The notes beneath the pieces were generated by a model. The model was not told where the DNA came from. It ran no database searches and worked only from the letters and a program-made list of their open reading frames with translations. Position numbers and translations under genes: made by a program. DNA of 47,362 nucleotides from an uncultured Eubacteriales bacterium (lineage in GTDB: Bacteria > Bacillota > Clostridia > Peptostreptococcales > Anaerovoracaceae). The stretch lies in contig CAJTYS010000029.1 of NCBI GenBank assembly GCA_910583765.1, positions 1-47,362 on the forward strand, read 5' to 3'. Shown here piece after piece: positions 1 to 7,577 of this stretch (its first letter is position 1; the number at the start of each line of letters is the position of its first letter).

Positions 1-74
1 TCATCTTTGGACAGATCGAACCAAGACTCAGAAGAGGCGAAAGACCGGGACAGGGATTGATCGAAACGATTTAG
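1..74 (+). CDS. 3' end of an unidentified gene (partial)
   Basis: An open frame enters from the left edge and stops at TAG 72-74, leaving 23 residues ending in GQGLIETI. The arginine-rich tail looks protein-like, but is too short to name a family. It lies upstream of the transporter gene on the same strand, so it may be the end of a preceding operon. It could also be a chance open frame. Confidence 0.3.
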   Translation, partial: IFGQIEPRLRRGERPGQGLIETI

Positions 75-121
75 GGTATGGATGGAATCGAAAATCGTGT
101 TTATCAAACATGTTGGATTTA

Positions 122-161
122 GGAGCGCTTCTCCAATTGGGTGAAGTAAGAGGAGCGCTCC
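122..161. promoter_or_regulatory. Inverted repeat upstream of the transporter gene
   Basis: GGAGCGCT at 122-129 pairs with AGCGCTCC at 154-161; the second arm lies in the self-complementary GGAGCGCTCC. The 24-base middle holds a smaller dyad, CTCCAATTGG. It sits about 120 bases before the transporter start, with no T-run after it, so an operator or leader structure is more likely than a terminator. This is inference from position only. Confidence 0.3.
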
Positions 162-281
162 CACAATGAATGACTGAAATACAGCCATATCTATTCTAGT
201 GTATTTTTCGATATTTTGCAATAGATGAATCCCAATGGCTGTATTTCAAAGAAGAAATTTATAGTCAGAAAGGATTATATT

Positions 282-1586
282 ATGGAAGATCAAAAGAAAT
301 TTGGTTATACTCCCGCAGAGTATCGGAAATTTAAGATCTATGCCTGGCGGTTTCTTTTAGGCTTTTCCTTCTTATATATGTGCATCTATTGCTGCAGACT
401 GAATCTGGCCTCGGCAATGCCGATGATGATGGAGGATGAAGGCTGGACCACCGCGCAGATGGGTCTTGTCACAGGAACGCTCTTTTGGACTTACGGGCTG
501 GGACATCTAGTGAACGGAAGGCTGGGAGAAGTATTTGGTTCTAATCGATTCGTTATTTTATCCGTTATCTTGACTTGTGCGGCGAATATCATACTGGGAT
601 TCCAACATAGCATTATCATCATTGCCATACTCTGGGGTTTCAATGGTTACTTTCAATCCATGGCTTGGTCCCCAGGCATGTCAGCCATCATCAAATGGTG
701 GCCAGGCGACACTCGGGGTTTTGCCACGGGATTCGCGCACGCTTTTTCTGGAGCAGGTCAGGCGGTCTGCATTTTAGCCGTGACACTGGCGTTTGCTTTA
801 ATGCCTGATTCAGGCTGGAGAGCCGCTTTCTGGATTCCTTGCGCGTTTCCACTGATCATGTTAGTGATTTATCTGTTCGTGGCTAAGACCAGTCCTACGA
901 ACATTGGATTGAAGGAGTACGAAGAGGATAATCCCCTGAAAAAAGAGCAGGAAGAGGCAATGCGTAAGGTCAAGGAAGAACATGGACCTCTTTATCCATA
1001 TTTTCACTTGATCAAGAACTGGAAATTCATTATTTGGCTGATCGTGGCCTTTATCACAGGTCTGGCCAGGTACGGGATCGTCACTTGGATTCCGCTTTAC
1101 TTTATGGAAAACTTCAACGTGGACATCAAATCGGGATTGATGAGTTCTCTGGTCATCCCTCTGGGAATGGCCATTGGGACCTTGGTGGTGCCATGGCTCA
1201 CAGACCGGTTCTGCCCTAACAACAGACTGCCTGCCGTTATATTCAGCGGCCTGGCGGCAGGGATCATCACCTGGATATTCTTTATGATTCAGCCAGGGAT
1301 CTTAGCGGAAGCACTGTTATTCTTCGCGGGATTCTTCATCTATGCCATCAACGGCCTGTGCTGGGCATACGCAGGCGATGTGGGCGGCAGAGTTTTCGCC
1401 GGAACAGCGGCAGGAATGCTGGATTTCGCGGCCTACATGGGCGCGGGCTGCCAAGCCGCGGTATTTGGATTCATCCTCCTTGGCGGCGGCTGGACGACGA
1501 TCTTTGTTACCATCTCAGGCGGTCTCCTGGTTTTAGTGGTCCTTGCTTTGATCGCCAGCAGGGGAGAGAACAAAGAAAAAATTTAA
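282..1586 (+). CDS. MFS transporter, organophosphate:phosphate antiporter (GlpT-like) family
   Basis: A 434-residue polytopic membrane protein with about 12 hydrophobic segments and a charged central loop near residue 210 (EEDNPLKKEQEEAMRKVKEE), the usual two-bundle MFS plan. Motifs such as YCCRLNLASAMP near the first helix, GYFQSMAWSPG and KWWPGDTRG recall the OPA family, which exchanges glycerol-3-phosphate, sugar phosphates or phosphonates. The start at 282 is preferred over the upstream 225 ATG because AGAAAGGA lies a few bases before it. The next gene follows 61 bases later on the same strand and is probably cotranscribed, so the substrate may be what that dehydrogenase acts on. A phosphonate or sulfonate would fit; this is inference. 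Confidence 0.8.
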   Translation: MEDQKKFGYTPAEYRKFKIYAWRFLLGFSFLYMCIYCCRLNLASAMPMMMEDEGWTTAQMGLVTGTLFWTYGLGHLVNGRLGEVFGSNRFVILSVILTCAANIILGFQHSIIIIAILWGFNGYFQSMAWSPGMSAIIKWWPGDTRGFATGFAHAFSGAGQAVCILAVTLAFALMPDSGWRAAFWIPCAFPLIMLVIYLFVAKTSPTNIGLKEYEEDNPLKKEQEEAMRKVKEEHGPLYPYFHLIKNWKFIIWLIVAFITGLARYGIVTWIPLYFMENFNVDIKSGLMSSLVIPLGMAIGTLVVPWLTDRFCPNNRLPAVIFSGLAAGIITWIFFMIQPGILAEALLFFAGFFIYAINGLCWAYAGDVGGRVFAGTAAGMLDFAAYMGAGCQAAVFGFILLGGGWTTIFVTISGGLLVLVVLALIASRGENKEKI

Positions 1587-1647
1587 ATGACAATATGGAT
1601 ATGTGGCCCTCTTTCAAGAGGGTCACGGCTTAGCAGGAGGGAATAAA

Positions 1648-2763
1648 ATGGAACAGAAAATGATCATGGCCAGTGAAAATTACAAGGAACTGGACGAATA
1701 TATCAAAGAAAATAAGGCGAAAACCATATTGCTGGTATGCGACGTAGCCCTTCCATTCTTGAAAATCAGCAAGTATTTTGACACCTTAGAAGAGAGACTG
1801 GACGTAAAAGTAGTGAAGTTCGATGACTTCAAGCCAAATCCTCAGTATGAATCCGTTGTGGAGGGCGTGGAAGTGTTCAAAAAGAACGACTGCGACCTGA
1901 TCATGGCAGTAGGCGGCGGCAGCTGCATCGATGTGGCCAAGTGCGTCAAATTGTATTCCAACATGGATCCAGCTCAAAATTATTTGAAGCAGGAAATCGT
2001 GCCGAATGACGTAAAGCTGCTGGCAGTGCCCACCACGGCGGGAACAGGCAGCGAGGCCACAAGGTACGCGGCCATCTATTATCAAGGCGCAAAGCAGTCT
2101 GTCACAGATTACAGCGCGATTCCAAGCACAGTGATCGTGGACTCGTCTGTCCTGAAGACTCTGCCAGAATATCAAAAGAAAGCGACCATGATGGACGCAC
2201 TGTGCCACGCAGTGGAATCCTATTGGTCCGTGAACTCCACGGAAGAAAGCTACGAGTATTCAAAGCAGGCCATCAAGCTGATCGTGGAAAACAAAGATGG
2301 ATATCTGGCTAACGATGACGCCGGGTGCGCCAACATGCTCCATGCCGCGAACCTGGGAGGAAAAGCCATCAACATCACCCAGACCACGGCAGGCCACGCC
2401 ATGTGTTACAAGTTGACTAGTTTATATGGCATCGCGCACGGACATGCTGCTGCGTTATGCGTTTCAAAGCTGTGGCCTTACATGACCAAGCACACGGACA
2501 AATGCATTGACCCGAGAGGGGAAGCGTATTTGAAAGACATTTTTGTGAAAATCGCAGATGCCATGGGCTGCGACACAGTTGAGAAGGGGATCCAGGCCTT
2601 CCAGAAGATCGTGGATGACCTCAAACTGGAGGCTCCGGAAGTAAAAGACCCTGGCGATTATGATGTTTTGAAAACATCGGTGAACCCAGTCAGGTTAAAA
2701 AATTTCCCAGTACAGCTGGACGAAGAAGCCATTGACTGGCTGTATCATCAGATTTTAAGTTAA
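1648..2763 (+). CDS. Iron-containing alcohol dehydrogenase, phosphonoacetaldehyde-reductase-like
   Basis: 371 residues of the group III metal-dependent alcohol dehydrogenase fold. Visible are the nucleotide-binding GGGSCIDVAK, the loop TTAGTGSEAT, and four likely metal ligands: Asp and His in MMDALCHAVE and two His in GIAHGHAAAL. The stretches ESYWSVNSTEES and LGGKAINITQTTAGHA are typical, as I recall, of the branch that reduces phosphonoacetaldehyde to 2-hydroxyethylphosphonate. Related enzymes reduce sulfoacetaldehyde, so the exact aldehyde is open. The ATG at 1648 has AGGAGG at 1635-1640; an in-frame ATG-like start at 1603 lacks such a site. It follows an OPA-family transporter in a probable two-gene operon. 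No PEP mutase or phosphonatase gene lies nearby in this window. Confidence 0.8.
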   Translation: MEQKMIMASENYKELDEYIKENKAKTILLVCDVALPFLKISKYFDTLEERLDVKVVKFDDFKPNPQYESVVEGVEVFKKNDCDLIMAVGGGSCIDVAKCVKLYSNMDPAQNYLKQEIVPNDVKLLAVPTTAGTGSEATRYAAIYYQGAKQSVTDYSAIPSTVIVDSSVLKTLPEYQKKATMMDALCHAVESYWSVNSTEESYEYSKQAIKLIVENKDGYLANDDAGCANMLHAANLGGKAINITQTTAGHAMCYKLTSLYGIAHGHAAALCVSKLWPYMTKHTDKCIDPRGEAYLKDIFVKIADAMGCDTVEKGIQAFQKIVDDLKLEAPEVKDPGDYDVLKTSVNPVRLKNFPVQLDEEAIDWLYHQILS

Positions 2764-2800
2764 CTCCAATTTCAGTCGTTGTTGACATTTGACAAGATGA

Positions 2801-2845
2801 AAAAAGGCGTTCTGCCAAAAAAATTAGGCAGGGAACGCCTTTTTT
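2801..2845 (+). terminator. Rho-independent terminator
   Basis: AAGGCGTTC plus TGCC pairs with GGCA plus GAACGCCTT around an A-rich loop, and a run of T follows at 2840-2845. It closes the transporter-dehydrogenase operon. Confidence 0.85.
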
Positions 2846-2953
2846 CACGATTCTTTTTTGATGAAGCGCCAAGTAAAAGATACACCTCATGGCCCGAATA
2901 TGGTATGATAAAGCGGTGGAAATCAAAAACCACATGAAAAAAGGAGGATTCAC

Positions 2954-3682
2954 ATGATGTTTCGCCGTTTCCTTGATCATCGGGATCAAACAAAGGAAAA
3001 AGCCAAAAGAGCAATATGGTTCACTAAAGAAAAGCTCCAAGAGATCAGCGATTACATAAAAGCGAATTATCATCCGGAATCAGAGCAGGAGCCGAATCTG
3101 AGCGCTCCCAAAAGACTGGATGACAAAGAGCGCTCCATGGACCTGCTGTCTGATGAATCATTAGAGGCTCCCATTGACGGGTCATCGAGCGTATTGACCG
3201 ATACGTTTCAAGACGCAGGGGACAGATCTTTAGATTCATCTCGAATCCCTCTGCCTTCCATGGGAAGGATGACTATCTGTGAAGAGACGCTGCCCTATGA
3301 AGCGAGGACGCTGGATCAGCTTTTGGATCATATGGGCGAGACTTTTACGGAAATGCTCCTGCGGCTCATTGATGAACGGGGAAAGAAGGACACAGAAGTT
3401 TACAAAGGCGCGAACCTGGACCGCAAGCTTTTTTCCAAGATACGCAGCGACAAAGATTATAGCCCGAAAAAAGCAACGGTCTTGGCGCTGGCCATTTCTC
3501 TGGAATTATCCCTGGATGAAACAAGCGACCTATTGGCCAAAGCGGGATACGCGCTGTCCATGAGCCGAAAATCCGATGTGATCCTGCGGTATTTCATTGA
3601 GCGGGGAGAATATGACCTGTTTTTGATCAACGAAACGCTTCTTTATTTTGATCAGGCGCTGCTGGGTTCCACGGCAAAATAA
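2954..3682 (+). CDS. Hypothetical protein with C-terminal helical (XRE-like) domain, vWA-linked
   Basis: 242 residues without signal peptide or membrane segment. The first 130 residues are acidic, low in order and rich in Ser and Asp. From about residue 145 a compact helical domain follows (RKLFSKIRSDKDYSPKKAT, LDETSDLLAKAGYALS, YFIERGEYDLFLINE), which I recall as a recurrent C-terminal domain in clostridial proteins, often beside or fused to vWA or macro-domain proteins. It has helix-turn-helix character, but DNA binding is unproven. AAGGAGG precedes the ATG by 6 bases, and TATGAT at 2904-2909 in TGG context is a candidate -10. A vWA protein gene follows 77 bases later, so the two probably act together. 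Confidence 0.65.
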   Translation: MMFRRFLDHRDQTKEKAKRAIWFTKEKLQEISDYIKANYHPESEQEPNLSAPKRLDDKERSMDLLSDESLEAPIDGSSSVLTDTFQDAGDRSLDSSRIPLPSMGRMTICEETLPYEARTLDQLLDHMGETFTEMLLRLIDERGKKDTEVYKGANLDRKLFSKIRSDKDYSPKKATVLALAISLELSLDETSDLLAKAGYALSMSRKSDVILRYFIERGEYDLFLINETLLYFDQALLGSTAK

Positions 3683-3759
3683 TTGTCGCTTTTAAAGCGA
3701 CCTATTGTCTCCAAATGTGATGTAACATAGAAACACAACACACACAGGAGGTTTTCAAA

Positions 3760-4410
3760 ATGAAAAAGAGCAATCAAACATTTACGGATTTAGTATTTAT
3801 CTTGGATCGGAGCGGTTCCATGCGGGGCCTGGAACGAGACACGCTGGCAGGTTTCAATGAAATGATTGACAAGCAGAAACGAGAGCCAGGGCAGGCACTG
3901 GTCACAACAGTCCTGTTCGATGACATCCGGCAGATGCTGTATCTGAGAAGGCCACTGGAACGATTGCGGCCTTTGGATGAGTCCCAATATTATGTAAGGG
4001 GCTGTACCGCGCTGCTGGATGCCATTGGGCAGACGATCCATGACATGATCGGCTGCCACAAAGCGCCGGAACGCAAGAGAAAGGTGGTCATGGTCATCAT
4101 CACCGACGGGCTGGAAAACGCCAGCAGGGAGTATTCTTATTTGGATGTCAAAGATTTGATCCAGCGCCAAAAGAGCAGGCATGGGTGGGAATTCATTTTC
4201 CTGGGAGCCAATATGGACGCGGTGGAGGAAGCCGCGAAAATTGGGATCCAAGAAGAGCGGGCCGGAACTTATGCGAACGACGCAAGGGGAATAGAGGTCA
4301 CATATGAAGCCATTTCCCAGGCTGTGAGCTGCATGCGCATGGGTGACACCCTTCATGGACAATGGAAACAAAGCATAGAAGAAGATCAACAAAGACGCAG
4401 AGACTATTAG
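3760..4410 (+). CDS. von Willebrand factor type A domain protein
   Basis: A 216-residue cytoplasmic single-domain vWA protein. The metal-ion-dependent adhesion site is complete: DRSGSM (DxSxS) near residue 18, the threonine in GCTALLDA and the aspartate in ITDGLEN. No signal peptide or membrane anchor is present, so it is likely an intracellular scaffold, as in vWA proteins of stress or chaperone-like systems. AGGAGG stands before the ATG. It lies between the preceding helical-domain protein and a secreted protein, with 12 bases to the latter. The TerY-type vWA family is a plausible relative; no other ter gene is in the window. Confidence 0.8.
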   Translation: MKKSNQTFTDLVFILDRSGSMRGLERDTLAGFNEMIDKQKREPGQALVTTVLFDDIRQMLYLRRPLERLRPLDESQYYVRGCTALLDAIGQTIHDMIGCHKAPERKRKVVMVIITDGLENASREYSYLDVKDLIQRQKSRHGWEFIFLGANMDAVEEAAKIGIQEERAGTYANDARGIEVTYEAISQAVSCMRMGDTLHGQWKQSIEEDQQRRRDY

Positions 4411-4422
4411 GAGGCATCAAGC

Positions 4423-5280
4423 ATGAAACTGAAAAAACAAAGACTATTCGTGAGCATCATAGCAATGACGGTGGCAGTGTCCGGTATGCTGTTTCCAATG
4501 AAAGCAGCGGCAGCGGAAAGGTCCGTGAATCTAAAAGTGAGCAATGCCTCAGCATCATCTGTGGTATTAAAATGGAACAAGCCAAAGCAGATAAAATCCT
4601 ACCAGGTCTATCGTTCCACCAAAAGAACATCTGGCTATAAAAAGATCGCCTCTACTGGAAAAGGGACTTTCAAAGATAGTGGCCTGCGGGAGCAGAAAAC
4701 CTATTATTACAAAGTGACAGCAAAGAAGAGCAATCAGAAGTTCACCAGCAACATCGTTTCCAAAGTAAAGGTCCGGGGTGATTATAAAAAGGGGACCGTG
4801 TATGGCCCTTCCATGACTGAGAGCCAGCGAAAGCAAGTGAAAAACGCCGCGGCGAAATTTGTCAACACAAAGATCAAGCCAGACATGGATGCATATGAAA
4901 AAGTGGAGGCTGCCCATGATTACCTGGTAAAGCGGTGTGAATACGCAGACAGCAGCAGGAAGAACGGCGCCAACAGCGCCTGGGGCGCGCTGATCTATCA
5001 AGAAGCGCAGTGCTCAGGGTATTCCAGGGCCTTCAAAGCACTATGCGATGCCATGGGCGTAAAGTGCCATTATGTGCATGCCACGGAAAACGCGGTCAAC
5101 CCTTTCCACCAGTGGAACATCGTTCAGGTGGGGAGTCAGTATTATCATATTGATGTCCAATGCAATGACAGCAGCGGATTTCGGGCCATTTACCTGGCCT
5201 CTGACAAGACCATGAAAAAGATTGGACTGCGCTGGAAAACATCACAATTTCCAAAATGTCCGAAGGACTATGCATTCTAG
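4423..5280 (+). CDS. Secreted protein with fibronectin III and transglutaminase-like domains
   Basis: 285 residues. A Sec signal peptide (KLKKQR, then hydrophobic residues to about 29, cleavage near AAAAE) is followed by a fibronectin type III domain at about 35-120 (SVVLKWNKPKQIKSYQVYR, KTYYYKVTA) and a transglutaminase-like domain at about 155-260. The presumed catalytic triad is Cys in AQCSGYSRAF, His in HQWNIVQ and Asp in HIDVQCND. Such proteins are exported cell-surface or wall enzymes (peptidase or cross-linking) in clostridia. AGGAGG precedes the ATG, 12 bases after the vWA gene. A strong terminator follows. Confidence 0.8.
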   Translation: MKLKKQRLFVSIIAMTVAVSGMLFPMKAAAAERSVNLKVSNASASSVVLKWNKPKQIKSYQVYRSTKRTSGYKKIASTGKGTFKDSGLREQKTYYYKVTAKKSNQKFTSNIVSKVKVRGDYKKGTVYGPSMTESQRKQVKNAAAKFVNTKIKPDMDAYEKVEAAHDYLVKRCEYADSSRKNGANSAWGALIYQEAQCSGYSRAFKALCDAMGVKCHYVHATENAVNPFHQWNIVQVGSQYYHIDVQCNDSSGFRAIYLASDKTMKKIGLRWKTSQFPKCPKDYAF

Positions 5281-5285
5281 ACCAG

Positions 5286-5318
5286 AAAGGGCGGCCTGCT
5301 TTCAGACCGCCCTTTTTT
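5286..5318. terminator. Bidirectional terminator between convergent genes
   Basis: AAAGGGCGG (5286-5294) pairs with CCGCCCTTT (5307-5315), followed by T on the plus strand. It serves the secreted protein gene and probably also the minus-strand gene ending at 5338. Confidence 0.85.
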
Positions 5319-5337
5319 GAGCTAAAGAATCATAGCT

Positions 5338-6420
5338 TTATCTCCTGTGTCTTGGCTCCACTGGTTTGGACGGACCGCACTCATTGCAGCCACAGTCACA
5401 ATCGGATGGTTTTTTGTCTGGCACAGGTTTCCCGCCGCATGGGTCGCCGCAAGGTTTCCTGTTGCCGCCGCATGGGTCACAGCAGGAGTTCTGTGGCGGA
5501 CGGCATGGCTCTCCGCAGTTTTCCTCTGTGTCCGCCGCAGTGATCCTCTTTGGGAAGAGGGCAGGGAATCCAGAGCAGATCGGATTGGTCTGGGTAGGAA
5601 TTTCCGCGAACCCAGTAGATAAAGCACAGAGCTGCACAGGTACGACGATCTTCTTTTCAGAGCTTACGCAAAGCGCGAGGATCAGATTGCCGCATACTTC
5701 GCCGCCAGGTCCCACGTTCAGATCCCTGCCGCAGCTGTTGGTGGCAAGGCGGGCCTCACATGCGATGTTGGCGAATTCCGTGAACCTTGGAAGGAACGCG
5801 GTGTCTTCTGTGCTCGGCATGCAGCACTCGAAGAAATTCGTCAGCACCAGAGGATGGGTGATGGTAGCCACATTCACCTGCGCGCATACAGTAAACACGC
5901 TTTCATTGTTGCATCTGTCGCACAGCAGCAGGTCGATGTAAACCAGCACATCACCAGTGATGCTCACGTTCTGAGTCCCGAAGATCGGGGTTCCCATGCA
6001 CTGATCGTCGCATTCCTGGGTATCCGCGTACAGGACTTTCTGGGAAAGCATCCCGTCAGGTCCTACCACCTCAACATAGTCTCCGTTGCCGTTTTGCAGG
6101 AACGTGGCTCCTGAAATGCTAGTGTCAATATCCAGGCTCAAATTCCTTGGATCATCCACATTGCACGGGTTGAAGAATTTTTTGCAGCGGATGTCACAGA
6201 CCCTGAGGATCGTGCTTCCAGCAGGAACGCAAGGTGTGAACCTCTGATTCTGCACAGTTTTCATTCCCTGTAGATTGGACAGCACCGCGTCATAAACGCT
6301 CTGTACATAAATCGGTGTGCTGACTACATCATCCAGTTTGCCGTTAAATTTGCAGAGATTGCCTGCGTTGCAGCAATTCTCGAAGAGGTCCGACGCCGGT
6401 CTATTGCCGAAACAACTCAT
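5338..6420 (-). CDS. Cysteine-rich clostridial protein, probable spore surface component
   Basis: 360 residues, with cysteines throughout and a C-terminal tail of Cys-Gly-Pro-Asp repeats (SCCDPCGG, KPCGDPCGG, DCDCGCNECG). There is no signal peptide. The body has conserved-looking blocks (PIYVQSVYDAVLSNLQGMKT, FTEFANIACEARLATNSCGR, KKIVVPVQLCALSTGF) that I recall from an unnamed family widespread in spore-forming clostridia. A cysteine-rich, non-exported protein of this kind fits the spore coat or exosporium, and the upstream AC-N17-CATATATTA resembles a sigma-K promoter. AAAGGAGGT lies 6 bases before the ATG. The spore role is inference. Confidence 0.7.
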   Translation of the reverse strand: MSCFGNRPASDLFENCCNAGNLCKFNGKLDDVVSTPIYVQSVYDAVLSNLQGMKTVQNQRFTPCVPAGSTILRVCDIRCKKFFNPCNVDDPRNLSLDIDTSISGATFLQNGNGDYVEVVGPDGMLSQKVLYADTQECDDQCMGTPIFGTQNVSITGDVLVYIDLLLCDRCNNESVFTVCAQVNVATITHPLVLTNFFECCMPSTEDTAFLPRFTEFANIACEARLATNSCGRDLNVGPGGEVCGNLILALCVSSEKKIVVPVQLCALSTGFAEIPTQTNPICSGFPALFPKRITAADTEENCGEPCRPPQNSCCDPCGGNRKPCGDPCGGKPVPDKKPSDCDCGCNECGPSKPVEPRHRR

Positions 6421-6460
6421 ATAGTTACCTCCTTTGAACTTTCAATAAGTGATTCTTGAA

Positions 6461-6488
6461 TAATATATGTGTTTTGTGGAATTTGTGT
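6461..6488 (-). promoter_or_regulatory. Candidate sigma-K (sporulation) promoter
   Basis: On the minus strand AC (6488-6487) is followed after 17 bases by CATATATTA (6469-6461), matching the AC-N17-CATAnnnTA pattern known for sigma-K. It would start transcription about 34 bases before the cysteine-rich gene, leaving room for its ribosome site. Confidence 0.45.
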
Positions 6489-6507
6489 TACTTGTATCGA
6501 GACCTTG

Positions 6508-6516
6508 TGGTATACT
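6508..6516 (+). promoter_or_regulatory. Extended -10 promoter of the Bax-inhibitor-like gene
   Basis: TGGTATACT fits the extended -10 pattern TGnTATAAT. The -35 region is poor, as often with extended -10 promoters. The gene start lies about 43 bases downstream. Confidence 0.5.
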
Positions 6517-6558
6517 ATTACTACGGCTTTGCCGAAAAGATAGAAAGGAAATGATTTT

Positions 6559-7233
6559 ATGTCAGGAAATTTAATGACGAACAAGCAGGAGCGGTTCACG
6601 CTGTATCAAGGTCAGAAACAGATCAGTCAGAGAGCTTACAATCTGATCATTGGCGCTACGTTGTTTTATGGATTCGCGGTGAACGCGTTCATGATCACGG
6701 CTTTTGAAGGCGCGTTCGACAATATGAACCAGTGGGTGTTTTTGATCGGATACATCGTGTGTGTCCTCATAGGAGCCATGCTCACTAGGAGCAACAGTCC
6801 GGCAGTCAGCTTTCTGGGATACAATTTCATCGTAGTCCCGCTGGGCGTGGTTTTGACCATGCTGCTTCCTTATTATGGATCACAGCTGGTCTTTGACGCA
6901 GTGCTGGTCACAGGGGCGATCACCTTAGTGATGATGATCGCAGGGAGCGCTTTTCCAAACCTGTTCCTCAGTATGGGCAGGACCCTGGCGTTCACGCTTT
7001 TGGCGGTCATCATCGTGGAACTGGTTTGCGTGTTGATCCTGCATCGGGATTTTGCTGTGTTCGATTATGCCATAGTGTTGATTTTTTCCGGTTACATTGG
7101 CTATGACTGGGCAAAGGCCAACGCTTATCAGCGGACGGTGGATAACGCCATTGACAGCGCGGTTGATTTATATATGGACATTATCAACATTTTTATCCGC
7201 ATTTTAGCCATCATGAGCCGAAACAGTGATTAA
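6559..7233 (+). CDS. Bax inhibitor-1 / YbhL-like membrane protein
   Basis: 224 residues with a short basic cytoplasmic N-terminus and seven hydrophobic segments between about residues 27 and 185. The C-terminal ALDLYMDIINIFIRIL-like stretch (here SAVDLYMDIINIFIRIL) and GYDWAKA are hallmarks of the Bax inhibitor-1 family, which in bacteria form pH-sensitive calcium leak channels or have unknown roles. GAAAGGAAATGATTTT lies just before the ATG. A small two-helix membrane protein gene follows 61 bases later. Confidence 0.8.
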   Translation: MSGNLMTNKQERFTLYQGQKQISQRAYNLIIGATLFYGFAVNAFMITAFEGAFDNMNQWVFLIGYIVCVLIGAMLTRSNSPAVSFLGYNFIVVPLGVVLTMLLPYYGSQLVFDAVLVTGAITLVMMIAGSAFPNLFLSMGRTLAFTLLAVIIVELVCVLILHRDFAVFDYAIVLIFSGYIGYDWAKANAYQRTVDNAIDSAVDLYMDIINIFIRILAIMSRNSD

Positions 7234-7294
7234 CAACGGCTTGATTGGTGGAACGGAGAAACGATAAACTAGGAGCCAGTGAAAAGGTGCGCGG

Positions 7295-7564
7295 ATGAAA
7301 GAAAAGAATTTTGTAAGGCTGGAACAGCCAGAAGAAAAGGAACGAGCCGAGGAAGAGGAAAAGCAGGAGGCGGCCAAGAAAGGCAGCGCGGCTATTTTCT
7401 TGCTGGTGGCGCTGCTGTTTTTAGCAGTGATGTGCGTCACCTACTTTTTTGAACTGAAATTCGGCAAGACTGCCGGTACAGTGGCTCTCATTGTGGTCGC
7501 GCTGATCATCGCGGGATATTTGTATAGAAATGAAATCATGGAAAAACTAAAAAGAAAAAAATAG
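7295..7564 (+). CDS. Small two-helix membrane protein, unknown function
   Basis: 89 residues. The first 32 are strongly charged (EEKERAEEEEKQEAAKK) and probably helical. Two hydrophobic segments follow at about 33-49 and 58-75, then a basic tail (EKLKRKK). I do not recognise the family. The start lacks an ideal ribosome site (AAAAGGTGCGCGG), but the frame is intact and lies between two confident genes on the same strand. It ends 13 bases before the M16 peptidase start, so the two are probably cotranscribed. Confidence 0.6.
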   Translation: MKEKNFVRLEQPEEKERAEEEEKQEAAKKGSAAIFLLVALLFLAVMCVTYFFELKFGKTAGTVALIVVALIIAGYLYRNEIMEKLKRKK

Positions 7565-7577
7565 GATGGTAATAAAG

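Noticed and set aside
3683..3705. GTCGCTTTTAAAGCGAC as a terminator after the helical-domain gene
   Set aside because: A perfect short stem, but the loop is only a few bases and no T-run follows; the vWA gene downstream is probably cotranscribed.
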